Shown here: positions 1 through 5,476 of the stretch, in pieces
How positions within the stretch are numbered: the first letter of the stretch is position 1
How the letters are laid out: each line of letters begins with the position of its first letter
Assembly: GCA_035532215.1 (NCBI GenBank)
Contig: DATKRK010000020.1
Span: 1-5,682 of the forward strand
Reading direction: 5' to 3'
DNA: 5,682 nt
From: JAICIG01 sp035532215
Lineage (GTDB): Bacteria; Planctomycetota; Planctomycetia; Pirellulales; JAICIG01
Made by a program: the position numbers and the translations under genes
Notes under the pieces: model-generated
The model's database searches: none
What the model was told of the DNA's origin: nothing
The model's input: only the letters and a program-made list of their open reading frames with translations

Positions 1-1
1 A

Positions 2-95
2 TTGGACCAGTCCTCTCGTTGCGGCACTGCCTGAGAAAAAGGATTACCCCCTGATTTCAAAGGTAATCCGCGCCAGACGCGGGCGACTGGTCCAA
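2..95. repeat. Nested inverted repeat; possible structured RNA or old element end
   Basis: An 11-base perfect inverted repeat (TTGGACCAGTC at 2-12, GACTGGTCCAA at 85-95) encloses a second perfect 8-base one (GGATTACC at 41-48, GGTAATCC at 62-69, loop 13 bases). A short CTC/GAG pairing (13-15 with 33-35) could form a third arm, giving a branched fold closed by the long helix. No run of T follows the closing helix, so it is not a standard terminator. No ORF is visible inside. Whether it is transcribed RNA, a cruciform site or a small mobile-element relic cannot be decided here. The window edge lies one base outside the left arm. Confidence 0.5.
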
Positions 96-184
96 CCATT
101 TTGTCTACAGAATCAACCGCACGAACCCCTACTTACGCCCGCCGATCAAGAATCGGTCGCCGCCGCCGAATACCCGTTAGCCTC

Positions 185-200
185 GCGAACCAGAGTTCGC
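185..200. repeat. Palindrome upstream of the membrane protein gene
   Basis: GCGAAC-CAGA-GTTCGC is a perfect 6-base inverted repeat around a 4-base centre, 61 bases before the ATG at 262. It is directly followed by TATCCT (201-206), a poor match to a -10 box with no convincing -35. It could be an operator or a small 5' leader hairpin. Chance occurrence is possible for so short a repeat. Confidence 0.3.
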
Positions 201-261
201 TATCCTGAAGCCCTACGCCACCCCCGTTTCCTTTCCCTGAAAAGTCGAGACGCATCGCACC

Positions 262-1017
262 ATGGCCGAGCCTTCGAACGCCGCGTCCCAAGAAGAACGC
301 CCCGCCTCTCGCCCGGCGGTTAAAGCCGCCGACGAGGCGCCGTCGAGCATTATCTTGATTTCCTACCCCAAGATCGTGTTTCTCTATCCCACGTTTCTGG
401 CGGCGGTCGCGGCGGCGATCTATTTAAGTTTTGCGGGTCCCGTGGTCGACGCCGCGGCTCGCGGGCAATCGACGGCTTCGATCTTGTTTTTGGCCGTGCT
501 GGCGATCAACCTCGTGGTGCTGGGCTTCGATTTCCCGCGGACCACTTCGCTGACGCTGTTTTTCCTCGGCGCCGCGATCGTGATGAGCCTGATTCTGCTG
601 TTCGAATACTACCCGGAAATGCTGCCGCGCATTACGGCCGTGCTCGAAAAGTTCCGCCCGCTGGCCAATGCTTCCTTTTACTGGTCGCTGGCGGGCATCC
701 TGGGCGCGATCTTCGCCGTCGCCTACGCCGTGGTTCACTTCGACTACTGGGAAGTCCGCCCAAACGAATTGCTGCACCACCACGGCTTCTTGAGCAACCT
801 GGAGCGGTTCTCGGCGCCGCACCTGCGGATCGACAAAGAGATCGGCGACGTGTTCGAGTACCTGCTGCTGCACTCGGGGCGGCTGATCTTGCAGCCCAGC
901 AACGAGCGGCGGGCGATTATCTTGGACAACGTGCCCTTCATCGAGCGCAAAGAGCAAGCCATCACCCGCATGCTCGGCGCGTTGCAGGTCCAGCTTCGCA
1001 GCGAGCCGCCGGGCTGA
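262..1017 (+). CDS. Conserved-looking membrane protein with four predicted helices and a soluble C-terminal domain
   Basis: The protein has 251 residues. Residues 1-30 are polar and Ala/Pro-rich, with no signal peptide. Hydrophobic stretches at about 37-58, 72-90, 95-114 and 139-160 look like four membrane helices, in two hairpins split by the short acidic segment FEYYPEM (114-120). Residues 161-251 are soluble: 'YWEVRPNELLHHHGFL', then a charged stretch with 'EIGDVFEYLLLHSGRL' and a short beta-like region. This alternation loosely resembles bacterial PH-like domains of membrane proteins, but that is a weak inference. The ATG at 262 starts after an AC-rich stretch without a Shine-Dalgarno motif, and no better start is seen. 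The gene stands alone on its strand, with spacers of more than 230 bases on both sides. I do not recognise a named family, and the function is unknown. Confidence 0.85.
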   Translation: MAEPSNAASQEERPASRPAVKAADEAPSSIILISYPKIVFLYPTFLAAVAAAIYLSFAGPVVDAAARGQSTASILFLAVLAINLVVLGFDFPRTTSLTLFFLGAAIVMSLILLFEYYPEMLPRITAVLEKFRPLANASFYWSLAGILGAIFAVAYAVVHFDYWEVRPNELLHHHGFLSNLERFSAPHLRIDKEIGDVFEYLLLHSGRLILQPSNERRAIILDNVPFIERKEQAITRMLGALQVQLRSEPPG

Positions 1018-1025
1018 TCGGGCTT

Positions 1026-1040
1026 TTGTAAGATTTACAA
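1026..1040 (+). other. Small hairpin just after the membrane protein gene
   Basis: TTGTAA-GAT-TTACAA is a perfect 6-base stem with a 3-base loop, starting 9 bases after the stop codon. It is AT-rich and has no following T run, so it may slow RNA decay from the 3' end rather than terminate transcription. Confidence 0.25.
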
Positions 1041-1072
1041 TTCCCCCCCGCGCCGCGGGCGCCGGCTGCGAA

Positions 1073-1104
1073 GGGTTTTCGGGCGCGAGCGGCCCGAAAA
1101 ACCC
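1073..1104. other. Strong hairpin in the spacer, terminator-like but without a U tail
   Basis: GGGTTTTCGGGC (1073-1084) pairs with GCCCGAAAAACCC (1092-1104), giving 12 pairs with one extra A bulged in the right arm and a 7-base loop GCGAGCG. The T and A tracts lie within the stem on both strands, so no free U tract follows the hairpin in either direction. It may act as a factor-assisted terminator or mRNA 3' end for the membrane protein gene. The rest of the 1018-1250 spacer shows no gene and no clear promoter. Confidence 0.4.
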
Positions 1105-1235
1105 GCGGCAACCGCGCGTCCGCCGCCTCGGGTCTTGCTTTTGCATTTCGGGCACGCGATTCGCAGATTGAGACTGCAGCATCGCGGCTCGCGAACTTTT
1201 TGCCGAGCGGCTGGCGATGAGGAGTCTTGGCTGCC

Positions 1236-1242
1236 AAGGAGG
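1236..1242 (+). promoter_or_regulatory. Shine-Dalgarno site that decides the GTG start at 1251
   Basis: AAGGAGG, a full match to the anti-Shine-Dalgarno sequence, ends 8 bases before GTG 1251. The longer in-frame TTG start at 1227 would place this site inside the coding region and would put eight polar residues before the signal peptide. The GTG start is therefore preferred. Confidence 0.8.
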
Positions 1243-1250
1243 ATACGGGC

Positions 1251-2264
1251 GTGAAGCTCTCTCGATTTCTGACCGCCGCGGTTTTGCTCGCGTGCCTGAG
1301 TTTGGGTCCTCATCGGGCGGAAGCTGGCGACGGCGTTGCGGCGCCCGCTGCTACGCCGACGCCCGCGCCCGACGTCGCCGCCTGGCAGACGGAATTCCGC
1401 GAGCGGCGTTATCGCGTGGCTCGTCCGGTCTGGGAAACGACCGAGCAGGAGACGCGGACCAAGGTGCTGCGGCCGGTTTGGGAAACGCAATGGCGCGAGG
1501 AAACCTACACGGTCCGCAAGCCGCTGGTCGAAACGGCGCTGCGCGAAGAACGGTACACGCTCTTCGAACCGGTGACGGTCCACCAGCCGCAAACCATCGA
1601 TCAGGGCCAGTTCGTCGAGGAGCAAGTGGTCAGCCCGCGCAAGCCGGCGACGCGGTTGAAGTGGATTCCCGGCGGTTGGACCGCCGACGCTCAGACCGGG
1701 CACAATTATTGGAAGCCGCCGATGTTGCGGCCGGTACAAGTCGCGCGTCCGCCGCGGGTCGAGACGCGGCGCGTGTGGCGTCCGAAGCTGGTCGAAACCC
1801 AGGTTCCGACGACGACCTACGCGCCGCGCGTCCACGTACGGAAAGTCCCGCTCGAGCAAGTCCGTTTTGTCGAGGAGCGGCGGACTCGCAAAGTTCCGCA
1901 AAGGGTTTGCCGGATGGTCGAGCAAGAGATCGTCCAGCGCGTGCCCGTCACGGTCTGCCGCACGGTATATGAGGAAAAAGTCGAGCGCATTCCGGTGCGC
2001 GTCCCGCGTCGCGCGGCCGGCGTCGTCGTTCCGGCGCCCTACGACGAAGGCGAGCCGGCACTCGTTCCCGTTCCGCCGCGTTCGACGCCGGTCTCGCCGC
2101 CGCAGCTCGATCCGCGGCTTCCCGTCCCGGCGCCCGCCTTCCCGGCCGAAGCGCCGGAAGCCGCGCCGCAATCGTCGCACGAGGATTCGCGCGTCGAGTC
2201 GCTCGATCCGGCCAGCGTGGCGTTACACCCGCTGCCCGAACTGCTGTCGAACGAGAATCGCTAG
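1251..2264 (+). CDS. Secreted planctomycete repeat protein with YTV-type 16-residue repeats
   Basis: The protein has 337 residues from the GTG start. Residues 1-25 form a signal peptide: basic start MKLSR, hydrophobic core, and a signal peptidase I site AEA|GD after residue 25. A lipobox reading at LLAC (12-15) is less likely. Residues 26-45 are an Ala/Pro linker. Residues 51-114 are four units of exactly 16 residues on the pattern E-x-x-Y-x-V-x-x-P-V-W-E-T; the third ends with LVET instead of VWET. This matches the YTV repeat described from Rhodopirellula baltica (Pfam YTV, from memory). Residues 115-195 hold a Trp/Gly-rich spacer (WIPGGW). A second 16-residue array occupies 196-257, with CRMV and CRTV at Cys220 and Cys236. 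The tail (258-337) is rich in Pro and Ala. It probably acts outside the cytoplasmic membrane as a structural or cell-surface protein. The repeats suggest beta-rich modules and the two cysteines possible cross-links, but no activity is assigned. Confidence 0.88.
   Translation: MKLSRFLTAAVLLACLSLGPHRAEAGDGVAAPAATPTPAPDVAAWQTEFRERRYRVARPVWETTEQETRTKVLRPVWETQWREETYTVRKPLVETALREERYTLFEPVTVHQPQTIDQGQFVEEQVVSPRKPATRLKWIPGGWTADAQTGHNYWKPPMLRPVQVARPPRVETRRVWRPKLVETQVPTTTYAPRVHVRKVPLEQVRFVEERRTRKVPQRVCRMVEQEIVQRVPVTVCRTVYEEKVERIPVRVPRRAAGVVVPAPYDEGEPALVPVPPRSTPVSPPQLDPRLPVPAPAFPAEAPEAAPQSSHEDSRVESLDPASVALHPLPELLSNENR
1401..1592 (+). repeat. Four in-phase 48-base coding repeats (first YTV array)
   Basis: The four 16-residue units begin at residues 51, 67, 83 and 99 of the secreted protein, without gaps. 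At DNA level units one and two still match closely: CCGGTCTGGGAAACG (1425-1439) and CCGGTTTGGGAAACG (1473-1487) lie exactly 48 bases apart and differ at one base. Units three and four are more diverged. Confidence 0.85.
1836..2021 (+). repeat. Second 16-residue coding repeat array, cysteine-bearing type
   Basis: Units start at residues 196, 212, 228 and 244 of the secreted protein, with the pattern V-x-R/K-V-P-x-x-V-C-R-x-V-x-E-x-x. The fourth unit is cut short at 14 residues. Cys is present in units two and three only; unit one has Val-Arg at the same place. The period equals that of the first array but the motif differs. Confidence 0.75.
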
Positions 2265-2365
2265 CCCGGATTATTCTCGCCGAACTCCCTCATGGCGCCG
2301 GCCGGGCTGCACACGGCCGCCGATCTCACTCTCTTGGCAGGCCCGCCGCAGAGCGCGTCGCACGG

Positions 2366-2395
2366 GCCCGAAAAAGATCGTAAACTAGTTCGGGC
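2366..2395. other. Weak inverted repeat in the spacer before the hemerythrin-like gene
   Basis: GCCCGAA (2366-2372) pairs perfectly with TTCGGGC (2389-2395) around a 16-base AT-richer loop. It could mark the 3' end of the secreted protein transcript, 102 bases after its stop, but no T tract follows. The rest of the 2265-2501 spacer shows no clear promoter. Confidence 0.2.
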
Positions 2396-2501
2396 TCGCC
2401 TGTTCGAGCGGCGGCGGCTTGCCTTTCATCTCGGGCGGCCAAAAATTAAGTAAGCGGCGCAGGGCCAGCCATCATTCCCATGCCGCAGAGGGAGAACGAA
2501 C

Positions 2502-2957
2502 ATGGTTCAAGACGAAGTCGCCCAACAAGCTTACATCGAGCACGAAATGCTCAAGCACATCGCCGGCGCCCTGCGCGCGACGATGGAATGGAAGCTCTCC
2601 GGCGAAGATCTCTCGCGCAAGCTGGCCAGCCTGCGGTTCATCGGCGAGTCGTTCCAGCGGCACGTGGAGCACGTGTTCGACCTGGAAGAGTACGACGGCT
2701 ACATGGCCGTTGTCACCGAATCGCATCCGCACCTGCACGAAAAGACCGCGGCCTTGCGGGAAGAGCACGACCAGATGCGCCGTCGCGTGCGCGGCGTACT
2801 GTACAATCTGCGGCACCTCGAATCGGACGACGCCGTGGCGTTCGGCGACGCGTGCCAGGAACTGCTTTCGCTGCTGGATCATCTCAACGACCACAACCAT
2901 CGCGAAATGGCGCTCATTCAAGAGGCGATGACTCGCGACATGGGTGGCGAAGGCTGA
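2502..2957 (+). CDS. Hemerythrin-like (HHE) domain protein
   Basis: The protein has 151 residues, all alpha-helical in character and soluble, with one domain filling the chain. Candidate metal ligands are spaced as in HHE/hemerythrin four-helix bundles: His14 (or His19) in helix 1, His54/His57 followed by Glu62-Glu63 in helix 2, His75-His79 and 'EEHDQM' (His89) in helix 3, and His127-x3-His131-x-His133-x-Glu135 in helix 4. Such proteins bind a diiron site and act in oxygen, nitric oxide or redox sensing or storage. The exact ligand set is inferred, because the usual H-x3-E spacing in helix 2 is off by one. The start is ATG 2502, with GAGGGAG ending 7 bases upstream. The last 44 bases overlap the 3' end of the converging sigma-kinase gene. 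No membrane segment or fused signalling domain is present. Confidence 0.8.
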   Translation: MVQDEVAQQAYIEHEMLKHIAGALRATMEWKLSGEDLSRKLASLRFIGESFQRHVEHVFDLEEYDGYMAVVTESHPHLHEKTAALREEHDQMRRRVRGVLYNLRHLESDDAVAFGDACQELLSLLDHLNDHNHREMALIQEAMTRDMGGEG

Positions 2958-4446
2958 GCGCCTCGGCCGCCTCTCGGACGCTGGCGAATCGCAAGGCGGG
3001 TCGCTGGCTCAAGCACCGCAGGCAAAACTCGTTCAATTCGTCGGGAGTTTCCGGACGCAGTTCGCTCGGCCGCGGCGGTTGGGCCGTCGGCGAAACGAGT
3101 TGCCGTAACGCTTCGGCGGCTGTTGCCGCTGCGAGCGGCGGTCGTCCGGTGAGCAAGGCATAGAGTAACGCTCCCAGGCCGTAGACGTCCGTTCGTTCGT
3201 CGATCGGCCCGAAACGCCGGTCGGCCTGCTCGGGCGCCATGTACGCCGCCGTGCCGGCGATATAGTCGGGATCTTCGGCCGCCGAGTTTCCGCTTCCCGT
3301 CACCCGAGCCAGCCCGAAATCGGCCACGGCAATCCGCCCGTCGCCATCGACGAGTACGTTCGAGGGCTTCAAGTCGCAATGCACGATGCCTTGGCTGTGG
3401 GCGTGCTCGATCGCGTCCGCCACGCAGAGCGCAATGGCCCGCGCCTCTTCGATCGGCAATTGCCGCTGGCGGATAGTTTGCATCAAGTCCTGGCCGTCGA
3501 TCAGGTCGAAGACCATGAAATATCCGCCGTCGGGCAACCGCCCGAGGCCGTGGACCGCGACGATGTTCGGTCGCCGCAGCCGAGCGACGATACGCGCTTC
3601 GTCCACGAACCTCGCGACGGCGCGCGGATTGGTCAGGCGGCTTTTGTGTAACACTTTGACACAGACGGGCCGCTGCGCGCGTTTCTCGAGGGCGGCATAC
3701 GCTTTGCCCATACCGCCCGCTCCGATCAGCCTCTGGAGCAAGTAATCGTCGAAGCGCAACGGGGCATCGGCGCCAGGCGGTGGTGCCGTCGAGCGGCGTA
3801 CTGTGGGGCGACGTTCTGTCGAGCGCATCGGCTCAGACCCGTCCAACTCGGTTCGCCGCTCGGTTAATCGCCGTTTAATCTCCGCCAGGCATCGCCGTAC
3901 GGTGCGTTCGGATTTGCCGGTCTGGGCGGCGATTTCTCGCAATTCGTAGCCTTGCAAGCGCAGCTCGAAGATGGTCCGTTGCGCCGCCTGCAAGCCAGAG
4001 AACACCTGCGCCAACTCGTCGGCGAGCGAAGCCGCTTGTTCGGGCGTCGGCTCGCGGCAAGCGAGTTCCGAGGCGCCGAGCGATAAGGCGTCGCAGGCCG
4101 TTTCACGCGCGACCGCGCGGCGGCCAGCCGTGTGCCGGCGGACTTGTTTCAGTAATTTGTGCAAGGCGATGCTGGCCAGCAATCGCCACAAGTCGCCGTT
4201 GCGACCCAGCCTATATTCGCCCTCTTGGGCCCGCAGAAAAAAGCTGCGGTAAGCCGACTGCACGACGTCGTCCGGGTCGATGCGCGCGGCGACTTTTCGC
4301 GACAGCCGCCGCCGGGCAAAGGCCAACAGTTTCTCGGCGTAGCGGTCGTAGATGGCCGCGGCCGCCCGTTCGTCGCCCGCGCGAAAGCGGTCGAACAGCG
4401 TTTGTGACTCGTCGGGCAGGCGAGAATCGCGGTCGGTGCTTGGCAT
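2914..4446 (-). CDS. ECF sigma factor fused to a Hanks-type Ser/Thr protein kinase
   Basis: The protein has 510 residues from ATG 4446. A TTG at 4458 would add four residues; neither start has a clear Shine-Dalgarno site. Residues 17-104 are sigma region 2, with the acidic 'DPDDVV' at 57-62 and 'DLWRLLASIALHKLL'. Residues 142-196 are sigma region 4, with a helix-turn-helix 'ELREIAAQTGKSERTVRRCL'. A basic, Pro-rich linker (197-230) leads to a full kinase domain: glycine loop GAGGMG (242-247), Lys264, Glu283, catalytic loop HCDLKPSN (Asp358, Asn363), DFG (376-378), APE (404-406), Asp420 and a final Arg486. All key catalytic residues are present, and Cys357 replaces the usual Arg of HRD. There is no membrane segment or sensor domain. 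ECF factors are often encoded beside kinases in planctomycetes; here both are one open frame. The kinase probably tunes the attached sigma factor, which is inference. It diverges from the ferredoxin gene. Confidence 0.92.
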   Translation of the reverse strand: MPSTDRDSRLPDESQTLFDRFRAGDERAAAAIYDRYAEKLLAFARRRLSRKVAARIDPDDVVQSAYRSFFLRAQEGEYRLGRNGDLWRLLASIALHKLLKQVRRHTAGRRAVARETACDALSLGASELACREPTPEQAASLADELAQVFSGLQAAQRTIFELRLQGYELREIAAQTGKSERTVRRCLAEIKRRLTERRTELDGSEPMRSTERRPTVRRSTAPPPGADAPLRFDDYLLQRLIGAGGMGKAYAALEKRAQRPVCVKVLHKSRLTNPRAVARFVDEARIVARLRRPNIVAVHGLGRLPDGGYFMVFDLIDGQDLMQTIRQRQLPIEEARAIALCVADAIEHAHSQGIVHCDLKPSNVLVDGDGRIAVADFGLARVTGSGNSAAEDPDYIAGTAAYMAPEQADRRFGPIDERTDVYGLGALLYALLTGRPPLAAATAAEALRQLVSPTAQPPRPSELRPETPDELNEFCLRCLSQRPALRFASVREAAEALSLRHPCRESSPLE

Positions 4447-4496
4447 TGGGCTTTTCAACAGCCGGCTTTTTAGGAGGCCAGACCCTAATCTTCAAC

Positions 4497-4510
4497 GCCG
4501 AAAAGTCGGC
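4497..4510. other. Short hairpin in the divergent spacer
   Basis: GCCGA-AAAG-TCGGC is a 5-base stem with a tetraloop, 51 bases upstream of the sigma-kinase ATG. It could lie in that gene's leader or be an operator half-site pair. It is short enough to be chance. Confidence 0.2.
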
Positions 4511-4528
4511 AATGAACGTCTCATTCTA

Positions 4529-4545
4529 GTCGTTTGGGGAACGAC
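4529..4545. promoter_or_regulatory. Inverted repeat between the divergent genes, candidate operator
   Basis: GTCGTT-TGGGG-AACGAC is a perfect 6-base inverted repeat around 5 bases, in the 279-base spacer between the sigma-kinase and ferredoxin genes. On the plus strand it contains GGGAAC, which resembles the GGAAC -35 element favoured by many ECF sigma factors. No matching -10 is found 16-17 bases downstream, so autoregulation is only a hypothesis. The spacer is otherwise free of clear sites. Confidence 0.25.
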
Positions 4546-4725
4546 CTTCACGTTTGGAATTTTACGCGCAACGCTTCGCCGCTCGGCTTGCCGTTTTCGA
4601 TGGCTGCAAACTTCTTTTCAGCTCGGTTGGCCGCTCGGAGCAGCAAGAGGGGATGTAAACCGGGAGAGGCGATCGGCCTCGTAGTACGGCGATTTTAAGT
4701 TCCATCTTTCCAGGAGGACCGAGCG

Positions 4726-5004
4726 ATGGCCCACGTCGTAACGCAACCGTGCTTTGGCTGCAAATACACCGATTGCGTCGTCGTCTGCCCGATGGACTGC
4801 TTTTACGAAGGCGAACGAATGCTCTACATCCATCCCGACGAGTGCACCGATTGCGGGGCCTGCGCGCCGGAATGCCCTGTCGAGGCGATCTTTCACGAAG
4901 AGGAAGTGCCCGTAGACTGGCGCCCGTTTATTGCCCTCAACGCCGAGATGGCGCCGATGTCGCCCAACATCAAATGTAGGCAGCCGCCACTGGCAAAGCC
5001 GTAA
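4726..5004 (+). CDS. fdxA: 7Fe ferredoxin, FdxA type ([3Fe-4S] plus [4Fe-4S])
   Basis: The protein has 92 residues and is a small cytoplasmic electron carrier. The sequence closely follows the Azotobacter FdxA pattern: 'CKYTDCVVVCPMDCFYEGE' at 12-30, then 'HPDECTDCGACAPECPVEA' at 36-54. Cys9, Cys17, Cys21 and Cys50 fit the [3Fe-4S] ligands, and Cys25, Cys40, Cys43 and Cys46 the [4Fe-4S] ligands. Cys12 matches the extra non-ligand cysteine. The C-terminal part 'FIALNAEMA...WPNI'-like region is present as 'FIALNAEMAPMSPNIK', and the tail is somewhat shorter than in the 106-residue Azotobacter protein. AGGAGG (4712-4717) ends 8 bases before ATG 4726, a strong start signal that suggests good expression. 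It is transcribed alone, away from the sigma-kinase gene. The redox partner cannot be told from the context. Confidence 0.95.
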   Translation: MAHVVTQPCFGCKYTDCVVVCPMDCFYEGERMLYIHPDECTDCGACAPECPVEAIFHEEEVPVDWRPFIALNAEMAPMSPNIKCRQPPLAKP

Positions 5005-5019
5005 GGCTGCGTTGTGCAT

Positions 5020-5044
5020 CCCCGGATGTCGCTGGGCGGGGTTT
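5020..5044 (+). terminator. Possible weak terminator of the ferredoxin gene
   Basis: CCCCG (5020-5024) can pair with CGGGG (5037-5041), loop 12 bases, followed by only three T. It lies 16 bases after the ferredoxin stop. The short stem and short T run make this a weak call. Confidence 0.25.
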
Positions 5045-5052
5045 GGAATCGC

Positions 5053-5058
5053 TATAAT
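5053..5058 (+). promoter_or_regulatory. Perfect -10 hexamer TATAAT
   Basis: TATAAT matches the housekeeping -10 consensus exactly. The hexamer 17 bases upstream (CGCTGG) is a poor -35 and there is no extended -10 TG. It sits just before the open frame that begins at 5058, so it may be the old promoter of the decayed gene there, with transcription starting almost at its first codons. Confidence 0.35.
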
Positions 5059-5066
5059 GCAGTCCT

Positions 5067-5296
5067 GTTTCAGATGACGCCCACGAACCGACGCGCGAGC
5101 ACGAGTCGTTCGCCATCGAACCGCCCAAGCGTCGGCCGCCGCCGCCCGCCCTGATTCTGCCGCCCCCTTCGGCGGCCGATCTGGAAGCGATCCGGGTGGC
5201 CTTGCAGCCGATACGTTCGGACGATGAAGCGCCGCTTCACGCTAACTATGCATGTTCGCGCTGGTGACGTTTGCGTCGGTCGTCTTCGCGCACATG
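5067..5296 (+). pseudogene. Probable frameshifted remnant of a small membrane-anchored protein gene
   Basis: From 5067 to 5264 one frame has coding-like composition with G/C-rich third positions. It encodes about 66 residues that are acidic at first ('SDDAHEPTREHESFAIEPPK'), then Pro-rich, then 'SAADLEAIRVALQPIRSDDE', ending at TGA 5265. There is no ATG, GTG or TTG in this frame after the TAA at 5055, so as it stands it has no start. The other frame at 5252-5296 encodes MFALVTFASVVFAHM, hydrophobic enough for a membrane segment. Joining 'HANYA' to this segment needs a single-base change near 5250. The likely ancestor had a cytoplasmic Pro-rich N-terminus and a membrane helix. Loss of the start and the frameshift together suggest decay. 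The family is not recognised. Confidence 0.4.
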
Positions 5297-5476
5297 AGCC
5301 CGACTTCGACGCCCTCGTCCATGTCGCGGCGCCATCTCGGTTGTCGATTGGGCGGCCAAGCAGCGGGCGTAGGCCGCTTGCCGCAGGCGAGGTTGCTTGG
5401 TGAATCGGCCGCGCCCTTGGCGGTAGAAGAACCCCTTGTTGCGGCTGCCTTTCCGACGTCCGATTTTGGCGGTCAC
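5246..5476 (-). pseudogene. Possible decayed gene fragment with a Gly/Arg/Lys-rich N-terminus
   Basis: From GTG 5476 the frame reads 76 residues. The first 45 look protein-like: 'KIGRRKGSRNKGFFYRQGRG' and then 'FTKQPRLRQAAYARCLAAQ'. The last 30 are a low-complexity Arg/His-rich stretch, as expected after a frameshift. The opening resembles the basic N-terminal region of some planctomycete integrase-like proteins as I remember them, but this rests on memory only and no recombinase catalytic motif is present. A longer TTG start at 5557 has no support. Its 3' part overlaps the plus-strand remnant, so at most one strand can be right there. It may also be a shadow frame. Confidence 0.25.

Noticed and set aside
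1..96. The left inverted repeat as an integron attC site, since GTCCAAC at 90-96 fits RYYYAAC
   Set aside because: In attC sites the RYYYAAC box comes first and GTTRRRY last. Here the order is reversed, the left box starts with A instead of G, and no integrase or cassette genes are near.
1035..2180. A 381-residue minus-strand frame opposite the secreted repeat protein
   Set aside because: It is very rich in Arg and Asp-Arg repeats, as expected from the complement of a GC-rich coding strand. The plus-strand gene has a signal peptide, ribosome site and regular repeats.
2292..2453. A 53-codon plus-strand frame from ATG 2292 in the spacer
   Set aside because: It has no ribosome binding site and no recognisable motif, and is too short to support on composition alone.
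2480..3163. A long plus-strand frame overlapping the hemerythrin-like gene in another phase
   Set aside because: It is Arg/Ala/Pro-rich with no domain. The overlapping frame has the hemerythrin pattern and a proper start.
4618..5019. A 133-residue minus-strand frame opposite the ferredoxin gene
   Set aside because: The plus strand encodes an unmistakable ferredoxin with all cluster cysteines and a strong ribosome site.
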